From: Bradyrhizobium campsiandrae | GTDB taxonomy: Bacteria > Pseudomonadota > Alphaproteobacteria > Rhizobiales > Xanthobacteraceae | Direction: 5' to 3' | Assembly (NCBI RefSeq): GCF_014529705.1 | Contig: NZ_JAANIH010000007.1 | Coordinates: 62,001 to 126,000, forward strand | DNA: 64,000 bases | In this document: positions 46,837 to 57,006 of the stretch, one piece after another | Numbering within the stretch: position 1 is the stretch's first letter | Layout: the number at the start of each line of letters is the position of its first letter | Translations under genes and position numbers: made by a program | Notes under the pieces: model-generated | Seen by the model: the letters and a program-made list of their open reading frames with translations, nothing else | What the model was told of the DNA's origin: nothing | Databases searched by the model: none

Positions 46837-47534
46837 ACGCTTTCTGCAATCGCCGTCTTGCCGGCACCTGCGGTCCGATCGGGGCCCAGATGCGAAGCAA
46901 TTGCGGCGTCGTTAAGTCCGATACCTCTCAGGAGAAACTCACAGAGCTGCCGCCCCAGATCGCTCGCCCCGCCGTAAGCAAGGCAGGGCACGGAGGGCAG
47001 CCTGGTCAGCGCAGTGGTCATCACGGTATGATGCGCAAACCAGAACAGATTGAGCGGTTCGCTGCCACAAGCCCGCGCGTCGCCGGCGGCGACCGCGCGT
47101 TCGAGTGAGGCGACGAAAACCGCTCCGATCAGCGTCTCGATCTTGGCATATAACAGACGGGCGAACTCGCCGTCATCCAGATGACTGGTGGCCATCAGTC
47201 GCAGGCGCTGGGCCTCTTCCTGGTCCGGGCCGTCGGCGATCTCGAGGAAGTGGTCGACCATGCCACGGATCAGCTCGACCAGGGTGGCCGTCGACGGCTC
47301 CCGCTCGAGGAGCTCGGTGAGGGCCGGGTCCGCCTCGCATTCGTCACTCAGGATTTCGGCGTAGAGCGCCGCCTTGGACGGGAAATGCTTGAACAGCAGC
47401 GCCTCGGAAATGGCAGCAGCGGCCGCCACGCTCTTGGTCGTGGTGCCGTTATAGCCGTGTCGGGCAAAGCAGCGCTTTGCGGCTCCGAGGATCAACTGAC
47501 GCCTCAGGTCGCTAGTCATACGCAATGAGCTCAT
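46833..47534 (-). CDS. TetR/AcrR family transcriptional regulator
   Basis: 233 residues from the chosen ATG. An N-terminal helix-turn-helix domain covers RRQLILGAAKRCFARHGYNGTTTKSVAAAAAISEALLFKHFPSKAALY; the C-terminal half is a variable ligand domain. It would repress itself and the coupled pump genes. The start is uncertain: ATG 47534 and ATG 47519 are both possible, and neither has a clear ribosome site because a perfect palindrome (47539-47554) stands right before. Leaderless or operator-overlapping translation is possible. Confidence 0.85.
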   Translation of the reverse strand: MSSLRMTSDLRRQLILGAAKRCFARHGYNGTTTKSVAAAAAISEALLFKHFPSKAALYAEILSDECEADPALTELLEREPSTATLVELIRGMVDHFLEIADGPDQEEAQRLRLMATSHLDDGEFARLLYAKIETLIGAVFVASLERAVAAGDARACGSEPLNLFWFAHHTVMTTALTRLPSVPCLAYGGASDLGRQLCEFLLRGIGLNDAAIASHLGPDRTAGAGKTAIAESV

Positions 47535-47538
47535 GCTA

Positions 47539-47554
47539 GTGAGTAACCACTCAC
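47539..47554. promoter_or_regulatory. Perfect palindrome upstream of tetR (operator candidate)
   Basis: GTGAGT-AACC-ACTCAC, a perfect 16-bp inverted repeat of the TGAGTG-type half sites bound by several TetR-family efflux repressors. It lies immediately upstream of the tetR start codon. A single TGAGTG half site recurs at 47595-47600. Confidence 0.7.
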
Positions 47555-47676
47555 CCACGCCAAAGTCAAGCCGATTGCTGCGGCGCAACTTAAATGAGTG
47601 CTAACCTGTTGGAAATTGGTCACACGTTACCGCCGCGGGGCGAATGCCGCCGACGGGAACCAGATCAGGGCTGGCA

Positions 47677-48264
47677 TCAGATCGGCTGGAAGCCGAGGTC
47701 GTCGCGGATCCGGTTGACGATGTAAGCGCCGTCCCGGCTTGGCAAAATCCGCTCGACGCTGGCGCTGTCGATCTTCACATTGGCAAACCGCGGCCCCGAG
47801 AGCTCGTGAACGGCTTTGGCGAAGACCTCGACCTCGGCCATGGTCGTGACAGCCCGGCTGTCGGCGATGCCGCAGGCCTTCGCCACGCCGACGAGGTCGG
47901 TCGCGGCGGAGGTGTGGCTGGTCTGGCCGCCGGTCTCGCCATAGGCCTCGTTGTCGAGCACTGCGATCGAGAGGTTGGACGGCTTCTGCAGGCCGATGGT
48001 GGCAAGGCTGCCCATGCCCATCAGCATTTCGCCATCGCCGGTAATGACCAGCACGGGCAGCTTTGGCTGCGCCAGCGCCAGGCCCAGCCCGATCATCGCG
48101 GCGCCGCCCATGCCGCCCCAGAGATAGAAGTTGCGAGCGTGGTCGCCGGCGGCGGTGATGTCGTTGGTGGAGGCACCGAGGCCGCCGATCGCAACCACAT
48201 CCTTCCGGTTCGCAAGCAGCGTGGACACCACCTGACGGCGGTCGAGGAGATTGGCCTTGCTCAT
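47677..48264 (-). CDS. ThDP-dependent decarboxylase, beta (ThDP-binding) subunit
   Basis: 195 residues. The thiamine diphosphate/Mg motif GDGEMLMGMGSLATIGL...AVLDNEAYGETGGQTS is complete and matches the beta subunits of split decarboxylases such as sulfopyruvate or phosphonopyruvate decarboxylase. It needs the alpha subunit encoded just upstream. No sulfonate or phosphonate gene is adjacent, so the true oxoacid is unknown. ATG 48264 overlaps the alpha stop (ATGA). Confidence 0.85.
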   Translation of the reverse strand: MSKANLLDRRQVVSTLLANRKDVVAIGGLGASTNDITAAGDHARNFYLWGGMGGAAMIGLGLALAQPKLPVLVITGDGEMLMGMGSLATIGLQKPSNLSIAVLDNEAYGETGGQTSHTSAATDLVGVAKACGIADSRAVTTMAEVEVFAKAVHELSGPRFANVKIDSASVERILPSRDGAYIVNRIRDDLGFQPI

Positions 48265-48803
48265 TTGGTGAAAACCTTGGCGCCGATCAGGCGCTGCGAC
48301 AGCAGGACGGCGGTGGGCGTGAGTGCATTGTAGGCTTGCGCCGCGGCCGCCTCCAGCACCGCCGGCACCTCGGCTGCATGCGAGGCGCGCAGCACCTTGA
48401 CGCCCGAGAGTTCGAGCACGCTCTGGGTCGTCGACCCCATCGGCACCTGCCACGGGTTGAACTCGCCCCATTCGCCGCGCATCGTTACGAGGGTGAGAAA
48501 CGGAAAGCGAAGGATCGGGATCAGCGACAGCATGTTGATGCAATTGCCGACACCGCTCGACTGCATCAGCAGCACGCCGCGCTGGCCACCGGTCCAGGCA
48601 CCGGCCAGCAGCGCCACGCCCTCCTCCTCCGTCGTCAGCGGAATGCCGCGCATCGAGGGTGAGGCCAGCACGCGCTGGATCAGCTTCGAATGGCCGGCAT
48701 CGGGCACGTAAGGCACCTGCCGGACGTCGAAGCGTTGCAAGGTCGCGAAAATATCGTCGGGCCAGGTCGGCGCCGTGTCGGCAGCATCAGTGCGGGCGTG
48801 CAT
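48261..48803 (-). CDS. ThDP-dependent decarboxylase, alpha (PYR) subunit
   Basis: 180 residues carrying the PYR domain with the catalytic glutamate in TTEEEGVALLAGAWTGGQRGVLLMQSSGVGN. Together with the downstream beta subunit it makes a two-chain decarboxylase of the ComDE/Ppd type. It is divergent from the P450 gene across 105 bp. The reaction is decarboxylation of a 2-oxoacid; which one is not visible. Confidence 0.85.
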   Translation of the reverse strand: MHARTDAADTAPTWPDDIFATLQRFDVRQVPYVPDAGHSKLIQRVLASPSMRGIPLTTEEEGVALLAGAWTGGQRGVLLMQSSGVGNCINMLSLIPILRFPFLTLVTMRGEWGEFNPWQVPMGSTTQSVLELSGVKVLRASHAAEVPAVLEAAAAQAYNALTPTAVLLSQRLIGAKVFTK

Positions 48804-48841
48804 TTTCCTGTCCGGTCGGCTAGCAAGGTTCGAAGAGTGTA

Positions 48842-48857
48842 GACGCGTATGCGCGTC
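48842..48857. promoter_or_regulatory. Perfect palindrome in the decarboxylase/P450 divergent region
   Basis: GACGCG-TATG-CGCGTC, a perfect 16-bp inverted repeat between the two divergent genes. It contains the ATG at 48849 that would otherwise be an alternative P450 start. High GC makes chance occurrence possible. Confidence 0.3.
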
Positions 48858-48908
48858 GACCAGAACAACAAAAACGGCATAACGGCTTTAACCGGCGAGT
48901 ATAACGGG

Positions 48909-50129
48909 ATGAACGCAGATGCGAAGGAACTGGCGGCGAGCTTTGACCTCGAGAGGCTGACGCCTGAGTTCTACGAAAACCCCTATCCGACCTATCGTGC
49001 ACTGCGGGAGAACGAACCGGTCAAGCGGCTTGCGAGCGGCACCGTGTTCCTGACGCGCTACGACGACCTCGTCACCACCTACAAGAACACCAAATCGTTC
49101 AGCTCGGACAAGAAGCGCGAGTTCGCGCCGAAATACGGCGACACGCCACTCTACGAGCACCACACCACCAGCCTCGTCTTCAACGATCCGCCGGCCCACA
49201 CCCGCGTGCGGCGCCTGATCATGGGCGCGCTGTCGCCGCGCGCGATCGCCGGCATGGAGGGTGACCTCGTCAGGCTGGTCGACGCCCTGCTCGACGCCAT
49301 CGCCGCCAAGGGACATTGCGAGCTGATCGAGGATTTTGCCGCCTCCATCCCGATCGAGGTGATCGGCAATCTGCTCGACGTCCCCCATGCCGAGCGCGCG
49401 CCACTGCGTGACTGGTCGCTGGCAATTCTCGGGGCGCTCGAGCCGGTCGTCTCGCCGGAGGCCGCCGCGCGGGGCAACAAGGCGGTGACGGACTTCCTCG
49501 GCTATCTCGAGACGCTGGTCGCGCGCCGGCGGCAAAGGCCCGGAAATCCTGATCGTGACGTGCTGACACGCCTGATCCTAGGCGAAGAAAGCGGCGAGCG
49601 GCTGACGGAGAAGGAGCTGCTGCACAATTGCATCTTCCTGCTCAACGCCGGCCACGAGACCACCACCAATCTGATCGGCAATGGCCTCGTCGCGCTGGAT
49701 CGAAACCCGGACCAGAAGCAGCGGCTGATCGACAATCCTGACATGATCAAGTCCGCCGTCGAGGAGATGCTGCGTTACGAAAGCTCTAACCAGCTCGGCA
49801 ACCGCATGACGACCGAACCGGTCGAGCTCGGCGGGATCACGCTGGAAGCGGGCACGTCGGTGACGCTGTGCATTGGAGCAGCCAACCGCGACCCAGCGCA
49901 GTTTCCCGACCCCGAACGTTTCGACGTCGCACGCACGCCGAACCGGCATCTCGCCTTTGCCACCGGCGCGCATCAATGCGCCGGCATGGCGCTGGCGCGG
50001 CTCGAAGGCGCGATCGCAATCTCGCGGTTCCTGGCACGCTTCCCCAACTACGCCGTGAGCGACCGGCCGGTGCGCGGCGGCCGGGTCCGGTTCCGCGGCT
50101 TCCTGAGCGTCCCCTGCTCGATCGGCTGA
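48909..50129 (+). CDS. Cytochrome P450
   Basis: 406 residues, a typical soluble bacterial P450. The I helix has AGHETTTNLIG, ExxR is in EEMLRYESSN, and the heme-binding motif is FATGAHQCAG with the cysteine thiolate. It needs separate ferredoxin and reductase partners, which I do not see nearby. I place the start at ATG 48909, just before the usual P450 N-terminus (FDLERLTPEFYENPYPTYRAL); an ATG at 48849 is less likely. The 3' end is six bases before the channel gene. Substrate unknown. Confidence 0.92.
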   Translation: MNADAKELAASFDLERLTPEFYENPYPTYRALRENEPVKRLASGTVFLTRYDDLVTTYKNTKSFSSDKKREFAPKYGDTPLYEHHTTSLVFNDPPAHTRVRRLIMGALSPRAIAGMEGDLVRLVDALLDAIAAKGHCELIEDFAASIPIEVIGNLLDVPHAERAPLRDWSLAILGALEPVVSPEAAARGNKAVTDFLGYLETLVARRRQRPGNPDRDVLTRLILGEESGERLTEKELLHNCIFLLNAGHETTTNLIGNGLVALDRNPDQKQRLIDNPDMIKSAVEEMLRYESSNQLGNRMTTEPVELGGITLEAGTSVTLCIGAANRDPAQFPDPERFDVARTPNRHLAFATGAHQCAGMALARLEGAIAISRFLARFPNYAVSDRPVRGGRVRFRGFLSVPCSIG

Positions 50130-50135
50130 GGCGTC

Positions 50136-50813
50136 ATGAAGATCGATCAACTGCGCGAACGCTGGGCCGATCCGGCCCTGACGGTGCTGACAGGGCTGCT
50201 GCTCATCATGATGTTCGTGGTCGCGCCCTTGCAGGCGCTCGGGCTCTTTGCATTCCAGGTCACCGAGCTCGTGCTGGCGCTGCTGCTGGTCTGCGGCATC
50301 TTCGTGATCTCGGGCAGTCCGGTCGCCGTGATCGCCATGCTGATCGCGCTCGGCATGATCGTGACCGGCGCGGTCCTGCGGATCAAGTCGCCATCCATTC
50401 TCGACCTCAACCTGTTTGCCGGTTCATGGTTCATCGTGGGAACGACGATGGCCTGGGCGGTGGCGCGCCAGACCTTTGCGCCGGGACGCGTGACCTATCA
50501 CCGCGTGATCGGCGCCGTGCTGCTGTATCTGGCGGTCGCGGTGATCTTCTCCGCGCTTTACGTCTTCATCGGCTCGCTGGATCCGGTCGCCTTCGTCAGC
50601 ATGAAGGTGACGGACAGTCCGAGGCTCGCGAGCGACGTCATCTATTTCAGCTTCGCGACCATGACCACGACCGGCTATGGTGACGTCGCCCCGCTTCACC
50701 CCGTCGCGCGCAGCCTGTGCAACATGGAAGCGATCTTCGGCCAGCTCTATCCGGCGACATTGCTGGCGCGATTGGTCACGCTCGAGATCGAGCATCGCAG
50801 GCAGGACTCCTGA
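50136..50813 (+). CDS. Potassium channel-like two-TM ion channel protein
   Basis: 225 residues, with about four hydrophobic segments in the N-terminal half. The K+-channel selectivity filter TTTGYGD is present near residue 180, flanked by an inner helix. It follows the P450 by six bases, possibly by operon fusion. The C-terminus LARLVTLEIEHRRQDS is short; there is no regulatory RCK domain. Permeability to K+ is inferred from the filter only. Confidence 0.83.
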   Translation: MKIDQLRERWADPALTVLTGLLLIMMFVVAPLQALGLFAFQVTELVLALLLVCGIFVISGSPVAVIAMLIALGMIVTGAVLRIKSPSILDLNLFAGSWFIVGTTMAWAVARQTFAPGRVTYHRVIGAVLLYLAVAVIFSALYVFIGSLDPVAFVSMKVTDSPRLASDVIYFSFATMTTTGYGDVAPLHPVARSLCNMEAIFGQLYPATLLARLVTLEIEHRRQDS

Positions 50814-50822
50814 CATCGCCCC

Positions 50823-50861
50823 TGCGAGCCAAAAAGGCGAAAACAACCCCATGCACAGTAG
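50823..50861 (+). other. Shared 3'-UTR element, copy 2
   Basis: Starting ten bases after the channel stop codon: an A-rich leader (GAGCCAAAAAGGCGAAAA) then the 18-base core CAACCCCATGCACAGTAG. The core is identical to that downstream of the GNAT gene at 10723-10760, in the same orientation relative to the upstream gene. The rest of the 214-bp intergenic region up to 51027 holds nothing I recognise. Confidence 0.6.
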
Positions 50862-51027
50862 CCGGTGCTCGGCGGGGATACCCCCCTGTGGCTCCGCAGA
50901 ACCGTTTGGCAAGTCGACGAATATCGCCCGTCCGAAGACTTCCGGGCAGACAGGCTGATATCCACATCAAGTTGAGCGCGGCCGGCGCAGTCGGTCCACG
51001 CCGGCGCGCAGCCATGGAGTGACGAAG

Positions 51028-52242
<1,215 letters not shown>

Positions 52243-52375
52243 GACGGCTTGCGTGGGAGGATTGCGGCGCGGCGGCGGCCAATGGCAGTAGGTTCTCCTA
52301 ATCCCCGTTACGCCCTGGTAGCGATTGAATTCCGCACCGAGGCGCAACCACGCATGGGCCATAAGCAGACGACGC

Positions 52376-53173
52376 TCACAGCTCGCCCCCCTCGTCATCA
52401 GCCTGGAGGATCGTTTCCGACAAGAGCGCTGCGGCTTTCTGCAGCGGGCCTATGAACCCGTCCAATTGGGCGAAGCTCACCCGCGCTACAGGGACGGAGA
52501 CGCCCAGGCATGCGATCAGTTCACGATCCGGAGAGAGAATAGGGACGGCGCAGCCAACGACCCCTCTCACATACTCCTCGTTGGTCTTGGCCCAACTCCG
52601 TTTGCGTGTCTCCTCGAGGACCTTCAGCAGGCTCTCGACGTCCACGATCGTTGTTTCGGTATATCGGGTTAGAGCGAGTGCGCGGCACAACTTCTCACGC
52701 ACTCGTTCCGGTAATCGGCTCATGTAAATTTTGCCGGTGGACGTGCAGTGCAGTGGCGCCGCCTCACCGGGATTGAATTGGAGACCTTGCTGCTGCGATA
52801 CGCGCACGCTGTCGACATATGCCACCGTGTTGTCGCGCACCACGCCGATCTCGCACTGCTCCCCGATCTCGGCGGCAACCCCGCGCAGCACGGCATGCCG
52901 ACGGGCGGTGCGGAAAGCCGCGCCGATGACTTTCGCAGACAACGTGACGAGCTGATTGCCGACCACATAGCGCTTCGTACCGAGGGCCTTCTGAACAAGT
53001 CCGCGCTCCTCGAGGTTTCCGACCAGCCGGTGCGCGGTCGGCAGCGGCAGCGCTAACGCACTGGCGATCTCAGCAACCGAGACGGCCTTGGTCTGCCCCG
53101 CGACATAGCCAACAATCGCAAAGGCACGATCGAGTGGTCCGTCACTCCTTAGCTCGGTCTTCGCGTCCGTCAT
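52376..53173 (-). CDS. IclR family transcriptional regulator
   Basis: 265 residues. An N-terminal winged HTH (VAEIASALALPLPTAHRLVGNLEERGLVQKAL) is followed by an effector-binding domain with the family motifs GEAAPLHCTSTGKIYMS and CAVPILSPDRELIACLGVSV. It is divergent from the aminotransferase-importer operon across 177 bp and probably controls it. The direct repeat CGGAAYGAA (53215, 53256) is a candidate site. The inducer may be the amino acid carried by the importer. Confidence 0.9.
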   Translation of the reverse strand: MTDAKTELRSDGPLDRAFAIVGYVAGQTKAVSVAEIASALALPLPTAHRLVGNLEERGLVQKALGTKRYVVGNQLVTLSAKVIGAAFRTARRHAVLRGVAAEIGEQCEIGVVRDNTVAYVDSVRVSQQQGLQFNPGEAAPLHCTSTGKIYMSRLPERVREKLCRALALTRYTETTIVDVESLLKVLEETRKRSWAKTNEEYVRGVVGCAVPILSPDRELIACLGVSVPVARVSFAQLDGFIGPLQKAAALLSETILQADDEGGEL

Positions 53174-53214
53174 GCCGTGTCCTTTGCTCGTCGCGCGCTA
53201 TTATTATCATTTTT

Positions 53215-53264
53215 CGGAATGAATGGTATCGTAATTCGACAAATCTTCTGGATTGCGGAACGAA
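53215..53264. promoter_or_regulatory. Direct repeats in the iclR/aminotransferase divergent region
   Basis: CGGAATGAA (53215-53223) and CGGAACGAA (53256-53264) are 41 bp apart, near four helical turns, between the IclR regulator and the operon it faces. They could be two half sites for that regulator. Short repeats, so tentative. Confidence 0.35.
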
Positions 53265-53350
53265 ATGCCCATAGCGTTGGCGTTGACGGCAAGTGAATAA
53301 ATTTTGTGCACCACGTGAGGGGCCGCCGGCTCGCTGAACAGGAGGGTGAA

Positions 53351-54511
53351 GTGTCAGGTCATTACGACGTTGACGCCGTGCGGAAGGAATTCCCGGCTGC
53401 CGAGCGGATCACCTATCTCGACTCCGGCTTCCAGACGCCGCTCGCCCTTCCCGTCAAGGCGGCGATCGACCGCTTCCTCCGCGAAGGCCTGGAGACGGCC
53501 GGGCCGAAAAACGTCTGGCTTGATCGCGTCGAAGCAATCCGCGCGAAAGTCGCTCAGTTTCTGGGCGCGTCCGCCGATGAGATCGCCTTCACCAAGAACA
53601 CCTCGGAGAGCATGAATATCGCCGCGAATGCGCTGCCTCTGCGCGCCGGCGACAAAGTCCTGATGCTCCACGGCGATCATCCGAACAATGCGTATGCGTT
53701 CCTAAATCTGCAGCGGAGGGGCGTGACGGTCGAGTTCGTGCCGATGACTGCCATCGTCAACGCCGAGACCATTCGCCCCCATATCGATGCAAACACGCGT
53801 GCGATCTCGATGTCGCTGGTGACGTTCCACGCCGGCCACCGCTTCGATGTCGAGAGCATTGGCGCCCTTTGCCGAGAGAAGAATCTCTATTTCATCGTCG
53901 ACGTGATGCAGGCCATTGGTGTCGTGCCGATCGATGCCAAGGCGATGGGCGCAACCGTCATTGGATCGGGTAGCCACAAGGGATTGCTGGTGCCGCAGGG
54001 ACTCGGCCTGCTCTATTGGGACAAGGCCAGGACCGAACTCAAGCCCGCCTACCTCGCCGCTGCGAGTCTTGCCGAGATCCCGTCGGATCTCATCGCCCGC
54101 CCGGACAAGCTCAAACTCGCCGCGAGCGCGCGCCGTTTCGAGCTCGGCAACTTCAATCTTCCGGCCATTCAGGCGCTCGGCGCCTCGCTCGACATGATCA
54201 ACGCCATCGGCGTGCAGAACATCCAGAATCACTGCTTCGATCTCGGCGATCATCTGATTGGCCAGCTCGACATGCTCGATATTCGCCTGGTCGGGCCGCG
54301 CGAGAGGCGGTACCGCGCGCCGCACATCTATGTCATCGCGCTGCCCGCGGCCGAATGGCTCGGCCATTTCGAAGAGAACAATATCCGGGTCTCGCCGGAG
54401 CGCGATGGCATTCGCGTGTCGTTCGGCATGTTCAACACGTTCGCAGACGTCGATCGGCTGATCGACGTCATCCGCCGGCGCGGCGTGAAGCCGTCGCACA
54501 GGGCCGCTTAA
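53351..54511 (+). CDS. Aminotransferase class V-fold PLP-dependent enzyme
   Basis: 386 residues. A cysteine-desulfurase-type fold: EIAFTKNTSESMNIAANALPL, the PLP aspartate in FIVDVMQAIGV, and the PLP lysine in IGSGSHKGLLVPQG. Related enzymes act as desulfurases, isopenicillin-epimerase-like enzymes or kynureninase-like enzymes, so the exact reaction is open. GTG at 53351 is preceded by GGAGGG with five bases. It is the first gene of an operon with an amino-acid importer, so its substrate is probably the imported compound. Confidence 0.82.
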   Translation: MSGHYDVDAVRKEFPAAERITYLDSGFQTPLALPVKAAIDRFLREGLETAGPKNVWLDRVEAIRAKVAQFLGASADEIAFTKNTSESMNIAANALPLRAGDKVLMLHGDHPNNAYAFLNLQRRGVTVEFVPMTAIVNAETIRPHIDANTRAISMSLVTFHAGHRFDVESIGALCREKNLYFIVDVMQAIGVVPIDAKAMGATVIGSGSHKGLLVPQGLGLLYWDKARTELKPAYLAAASLAEIPSDLIARPDKLKLAASARRFELGNFNLPAIQALGASLDMINAIGVQNIQNHCFDLGDHLIGQLDMLDIRLVGPRERRYRAPHIYVIALPAAEWLGHFEENNIRVSPERDGIRVSFGMFNTFADVDRLIDVIRRRGVKPSHRAA

Positions 54512-54527
54512 CAGAAGGAGATTGCAC

Positions 54528-55430
54528 ATGACGAAGCTTGCGCGTGTCCTCGGTGTCCTGTCCGGCCTCATGGCCACTGGCGCTCTTGCCGGGCCATCGA
54601 TCGCAGCCGACAGCCCGACGCTTTCCAAGATCAAGTCGAGCGGCGCCATCACCATCGGCCACCGCGAAGCCTCCATTCCATTCTCGTATCTCGGTCCGGA
54701 TCAAAAGCCGATCGGCTTCTCGCTGGATCTCTGCGCGGCAATCGTCGAGCGCATCAAGACGGAACTCAACCTGCCCAATCTCGCGGTCAACTACACACCG
54801 GTGAACTCGTCCAACCGGATTCCACTCATTCAAAGCGGCACGGTCGATATCGAATGCGGCGGCACGGCGAACGACAAGAAGCGGCAGGAACAGGTGTCGT
54901 TTTCCGTCACGACCTTCGTCAGCCAGCCGCGCTGGCTGGTCAAGGCCGACAGCGGCGTGAAGACTGCCAGCGACTTGAAGGGCAAGACCATCGTCGTCAC
55001 GCAGGGCTCCAACGCCATCGGCTTCGCGCAAGCGGCAAATGCGAAGCAGCAACTCGGCCTCAACATCGTCCAGGCCAAGGATCATGCGGAATCCTTCCTG
55101 ATGCTGAACACCGGCCGCGCAGCCGCCTTCATGGAGGACGACATCCTCCTTGCAGGCCTCAAGGCCGCGGCGCCAAATCCAGACGCGCTGATCTTCCTTC
55201 CGGACGGCTATGCCAAGGTCTACTATGGGCTGATGTTCACGAAGGGCGATGCCGGCTTCAAGGCGCTCGTCGACGATGTCCTCTCCAAGCAGATGGCCTC
55301 GGGCCAGTTCGAGAAGACCTACACGAAATGGTTCACGAGGCCGATTCCGCCCAAGGGTGAGAACCTCGCATTCCCACTCACCGACGAACTCATGGATCGG
55401 ATCGCCCATCCCAGTGACGCCGTCGATTGA
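54528..55430 (+). CDS. Amino acid ABC transporter substrate-binding protein, GltI-like
   Basis: 300 residues. Signal peptide (LARVLGVLSGLMATGALAG) then a family-3 binding domain. IGHREASIPFSYLG, NRIPLIQSGTVDIECGG and AKDHAESFLMLNTGRAAAFMEDDILLAG follow the E. coli glutamate/aspartate binding protein GltI closely. AAGGAG precedes ATG 54528 by about seven bases. The gene lies 16 bp after the aminotransferase and 67 bp before the first permease. Acidic amino acid or a close analogue is the likely ligand, by similarity. Confidence 0.9.
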   Translation: MTKLARVLGVLSGLMATGALAGPSIAADSPTLSKIKSSGAITIGHREASIPFSYLGPDQKPIGFSLDLCAAIVERIKTELNLPNLAVNYTPVNSSNRIPLIQSGTVDIECGGTANDKKRQEQVSFSVTTFVSQPRWLVKADSGVKTASDLKGKTIVVTQGSNAIGFAQAANAKQQLGLNIVQAKDHAESFLMLNTGRAAAFMEDDILLAGLKAAAPNPDALIFLPDGYAKVYYGLMFTKGDAGFKALVDDVLSKQMASGQFEKTYTKWFTRPIPPKGENLAFPLTDELMDRIAHPSDAVD

Positions 55431-55497
55431 TCGGCCGCGATAGCGGAGACGTTCTCGCACATTGATCCTCCCTCGCAGCTGAAGCCCGAGGTTCGCG

Positions 55498-56292
55498 ATG
55501 TTCGGAGTGCTATTTGAGCAGACAGCAGACGGCCAGCGTTACATCGACTGGCTGCTGTCGGGCCTCGGCTGGACGCTGGCGCTGGCGTTCTTCGGCTGGT
55601 GGATCGCTTTCGCGGTCGGCCTCGTGGTTGGCATCTCCAGGACCGTCCACAACCCGATCGTCGCGGTGCTGGCACGGCTGTATGTGGAGATCTTCCGCAA
55701 CATCCCGGTGCTGGTGCAGATGTTCCTCTGGTACTTCGTGCTGCCGGAGGTCCTGCCCACCTCGCTCGGCAATGCCGTCAAGCAGATACCACCGCCCTGG
55801 GGATCGTTCTTTCCGGCGCTCGTGTGTCTGGGTCTGTACACGGCCTCACGCGTCGCCGAGCAGGTTCGTGCGGGGATCGAGGCCCTCCCGACAGGGCAAT
55901 CCGAGGCCGCACAAGCGCTTGGGCTCACGCCCTATCAGACCTACCGCTTCATCATCGTGCCGCAGGCGCTGCGCCTGATCGTGCCGAGCCTGACCAGCGA
56001 GGTCATGGGCATCTACAAGAACACGTCGGTCGCCCTGACGATCGGTCTCTTGGAGCTGACCGCACAAGCGCGGCAGATCAGCGAAGCTACGTTCCAGACG
56101 TTTACGGCCTTTGGCGCCGCGACGCTTATCTATCTCGCGCTCGCGCTGATCGCCTACCAGGTGATGGCCGCCATCGACAAGGCCGTGCGGATACCGGGCA
56201 CCACGCCGGCGAAGGGTGCGATCGAGCCGAGCCTAAAGGACGATCTCGAGCAAGTGGGTACCCTGCCCGACGCCATTGAGGTCATGAAATGA
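55498..56292 (+). CDS. Amino acid ABC transporter permease, GltJ-like
   Basis: 264 residues. His/Glu/Gln-type permease: YVEIFRNIPVLVQMFLWYFVLPEVLP and the EAA loop EAAQALGLTPYQTYRFIIVPQALR. Several hydrophobic segments. It starts 67 bp after the binding protein and overlaps the second permease by four bases (ATGA). Confidence 0.9.
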   Translation: MFGVLFEQTADGQRYIDWLLSGLGWTLALAFFGWWIAFAVGLVVGISRTVHNPIVAVLARLYVEIFRNIPVLVQMFLWYFVLPEVLPTSLGNAVKQIPPPWGSFFPALVCLGLYTASRVAEQVRAGIEALPTGQSEAAQALGLTPYQTYRFIIVPQALRLIVPSLTSEVMGIYKNTSVALTIGLLELTAQARQISEATFQTFTAFGAATLIYLALALIAYQVMAAIDKAVRIPGTTPAKGAIEPSLKDDLEQVGTLPDAIEVMK

Positions 56293-56984
56293 ACAGTCTC
56301 GATTTCTCGATCGTCGTCCAGGCCTGGCCTTATCTGTGGTTGGGATTGGTGTTCTCGCTCGCGCTAACGGCTGCGGCTTTCCTCATCGGCATGATCCTCG
56401 GAACTCTGTTCGCGCTCGTCCAGCACTTCGAGGTGCCCGTCGCCGGTAGACTGGTACGCGCCTACATCGCCTTGATCCGCTCAATCCCGCTGATCCTCGT
56501 CCTGTTCTGGTTCTTCTTTCTGGTGCCCATCGTGCTCGGTCATCTCAGCGGCACCGGCCGTCCGGTTCCGATCGGCGCCAATTGGACGGCCTTCATCACC
56601 TTCGGCCTGTTCGAGGCGGCCTATTATTCCGAGATCATCCGAGTCGGATTGCGCGCGGTGAACCGCGGACAGTTCGAGGCTTGCCAGGCGCTCGCGCTTT
56701 CCACCTTCCATACCTACCGCTGCGTGATCCTGCCCCAGGTGCTCCGTGTGGCGAGCCCGATCATCCTGAGCCAGACCATCATCCTGTTCCAGGACACCTC
56801 GCTGGTCTACGTGCTGTCGCTGACCGACTTGCTTGGTGCGGCCTCGAAGCTCGCGCAGCTCAATGGGCGCCTGGTCGAGATGTATGTCGTGGTTGCCCTG
56901 GTCTATCTCGGCATCAGCTCGGCGGCCTCGCAATGGGTCGCCTCGCTGCGTAAACGCTATGCGATGGCTGGAACACGCCGATAG
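56289..56984 (+). CDS. Amino acid ABC transporter permease, GltK-like
   Basis: 231 residues. The second membrane subunit: AYIALIRSIPLILVLFWFFFLVPIVLG, then the EAA loop EACQALALSTFHTYRCVILPQVLR. About five hydrophobic segments. It overlaps the first permease (ATGA) and lies 22 bp before the ATPase gene. Confidence 0.9.
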   Translation: MNSLDFSIVVQAWPYLWLGLVFSLALTAAAFLIGMILGTLFALVQHFEVPVAGRLVRAYIALIRSIPLILVLFWFFFLVPIVLGHLSGTGRPVPIGANWTAFITFGLFEAAYYSEIIRVGLRAVNRGQFEACQALALSTFHTYRCVILPQVLRVASPIILSQTIILFQDTSLVYVLSLTDLLGAASKLAQLNGRLVEMYVVVALVYLGISSAASQWVASLRKRYAMAGTRR

Positions 56985-57006
56985 TCGAAGCCCTTGGGAG
57001 ACCTAG

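Noticed and set aside
48849..48908. Earlier ATG for the cytochrome P450
   Set aside because: It lies inside a perfect palindrome and adds 20 residues with no P450 match; ATG 48909 leads directly into the normal N-terminus.
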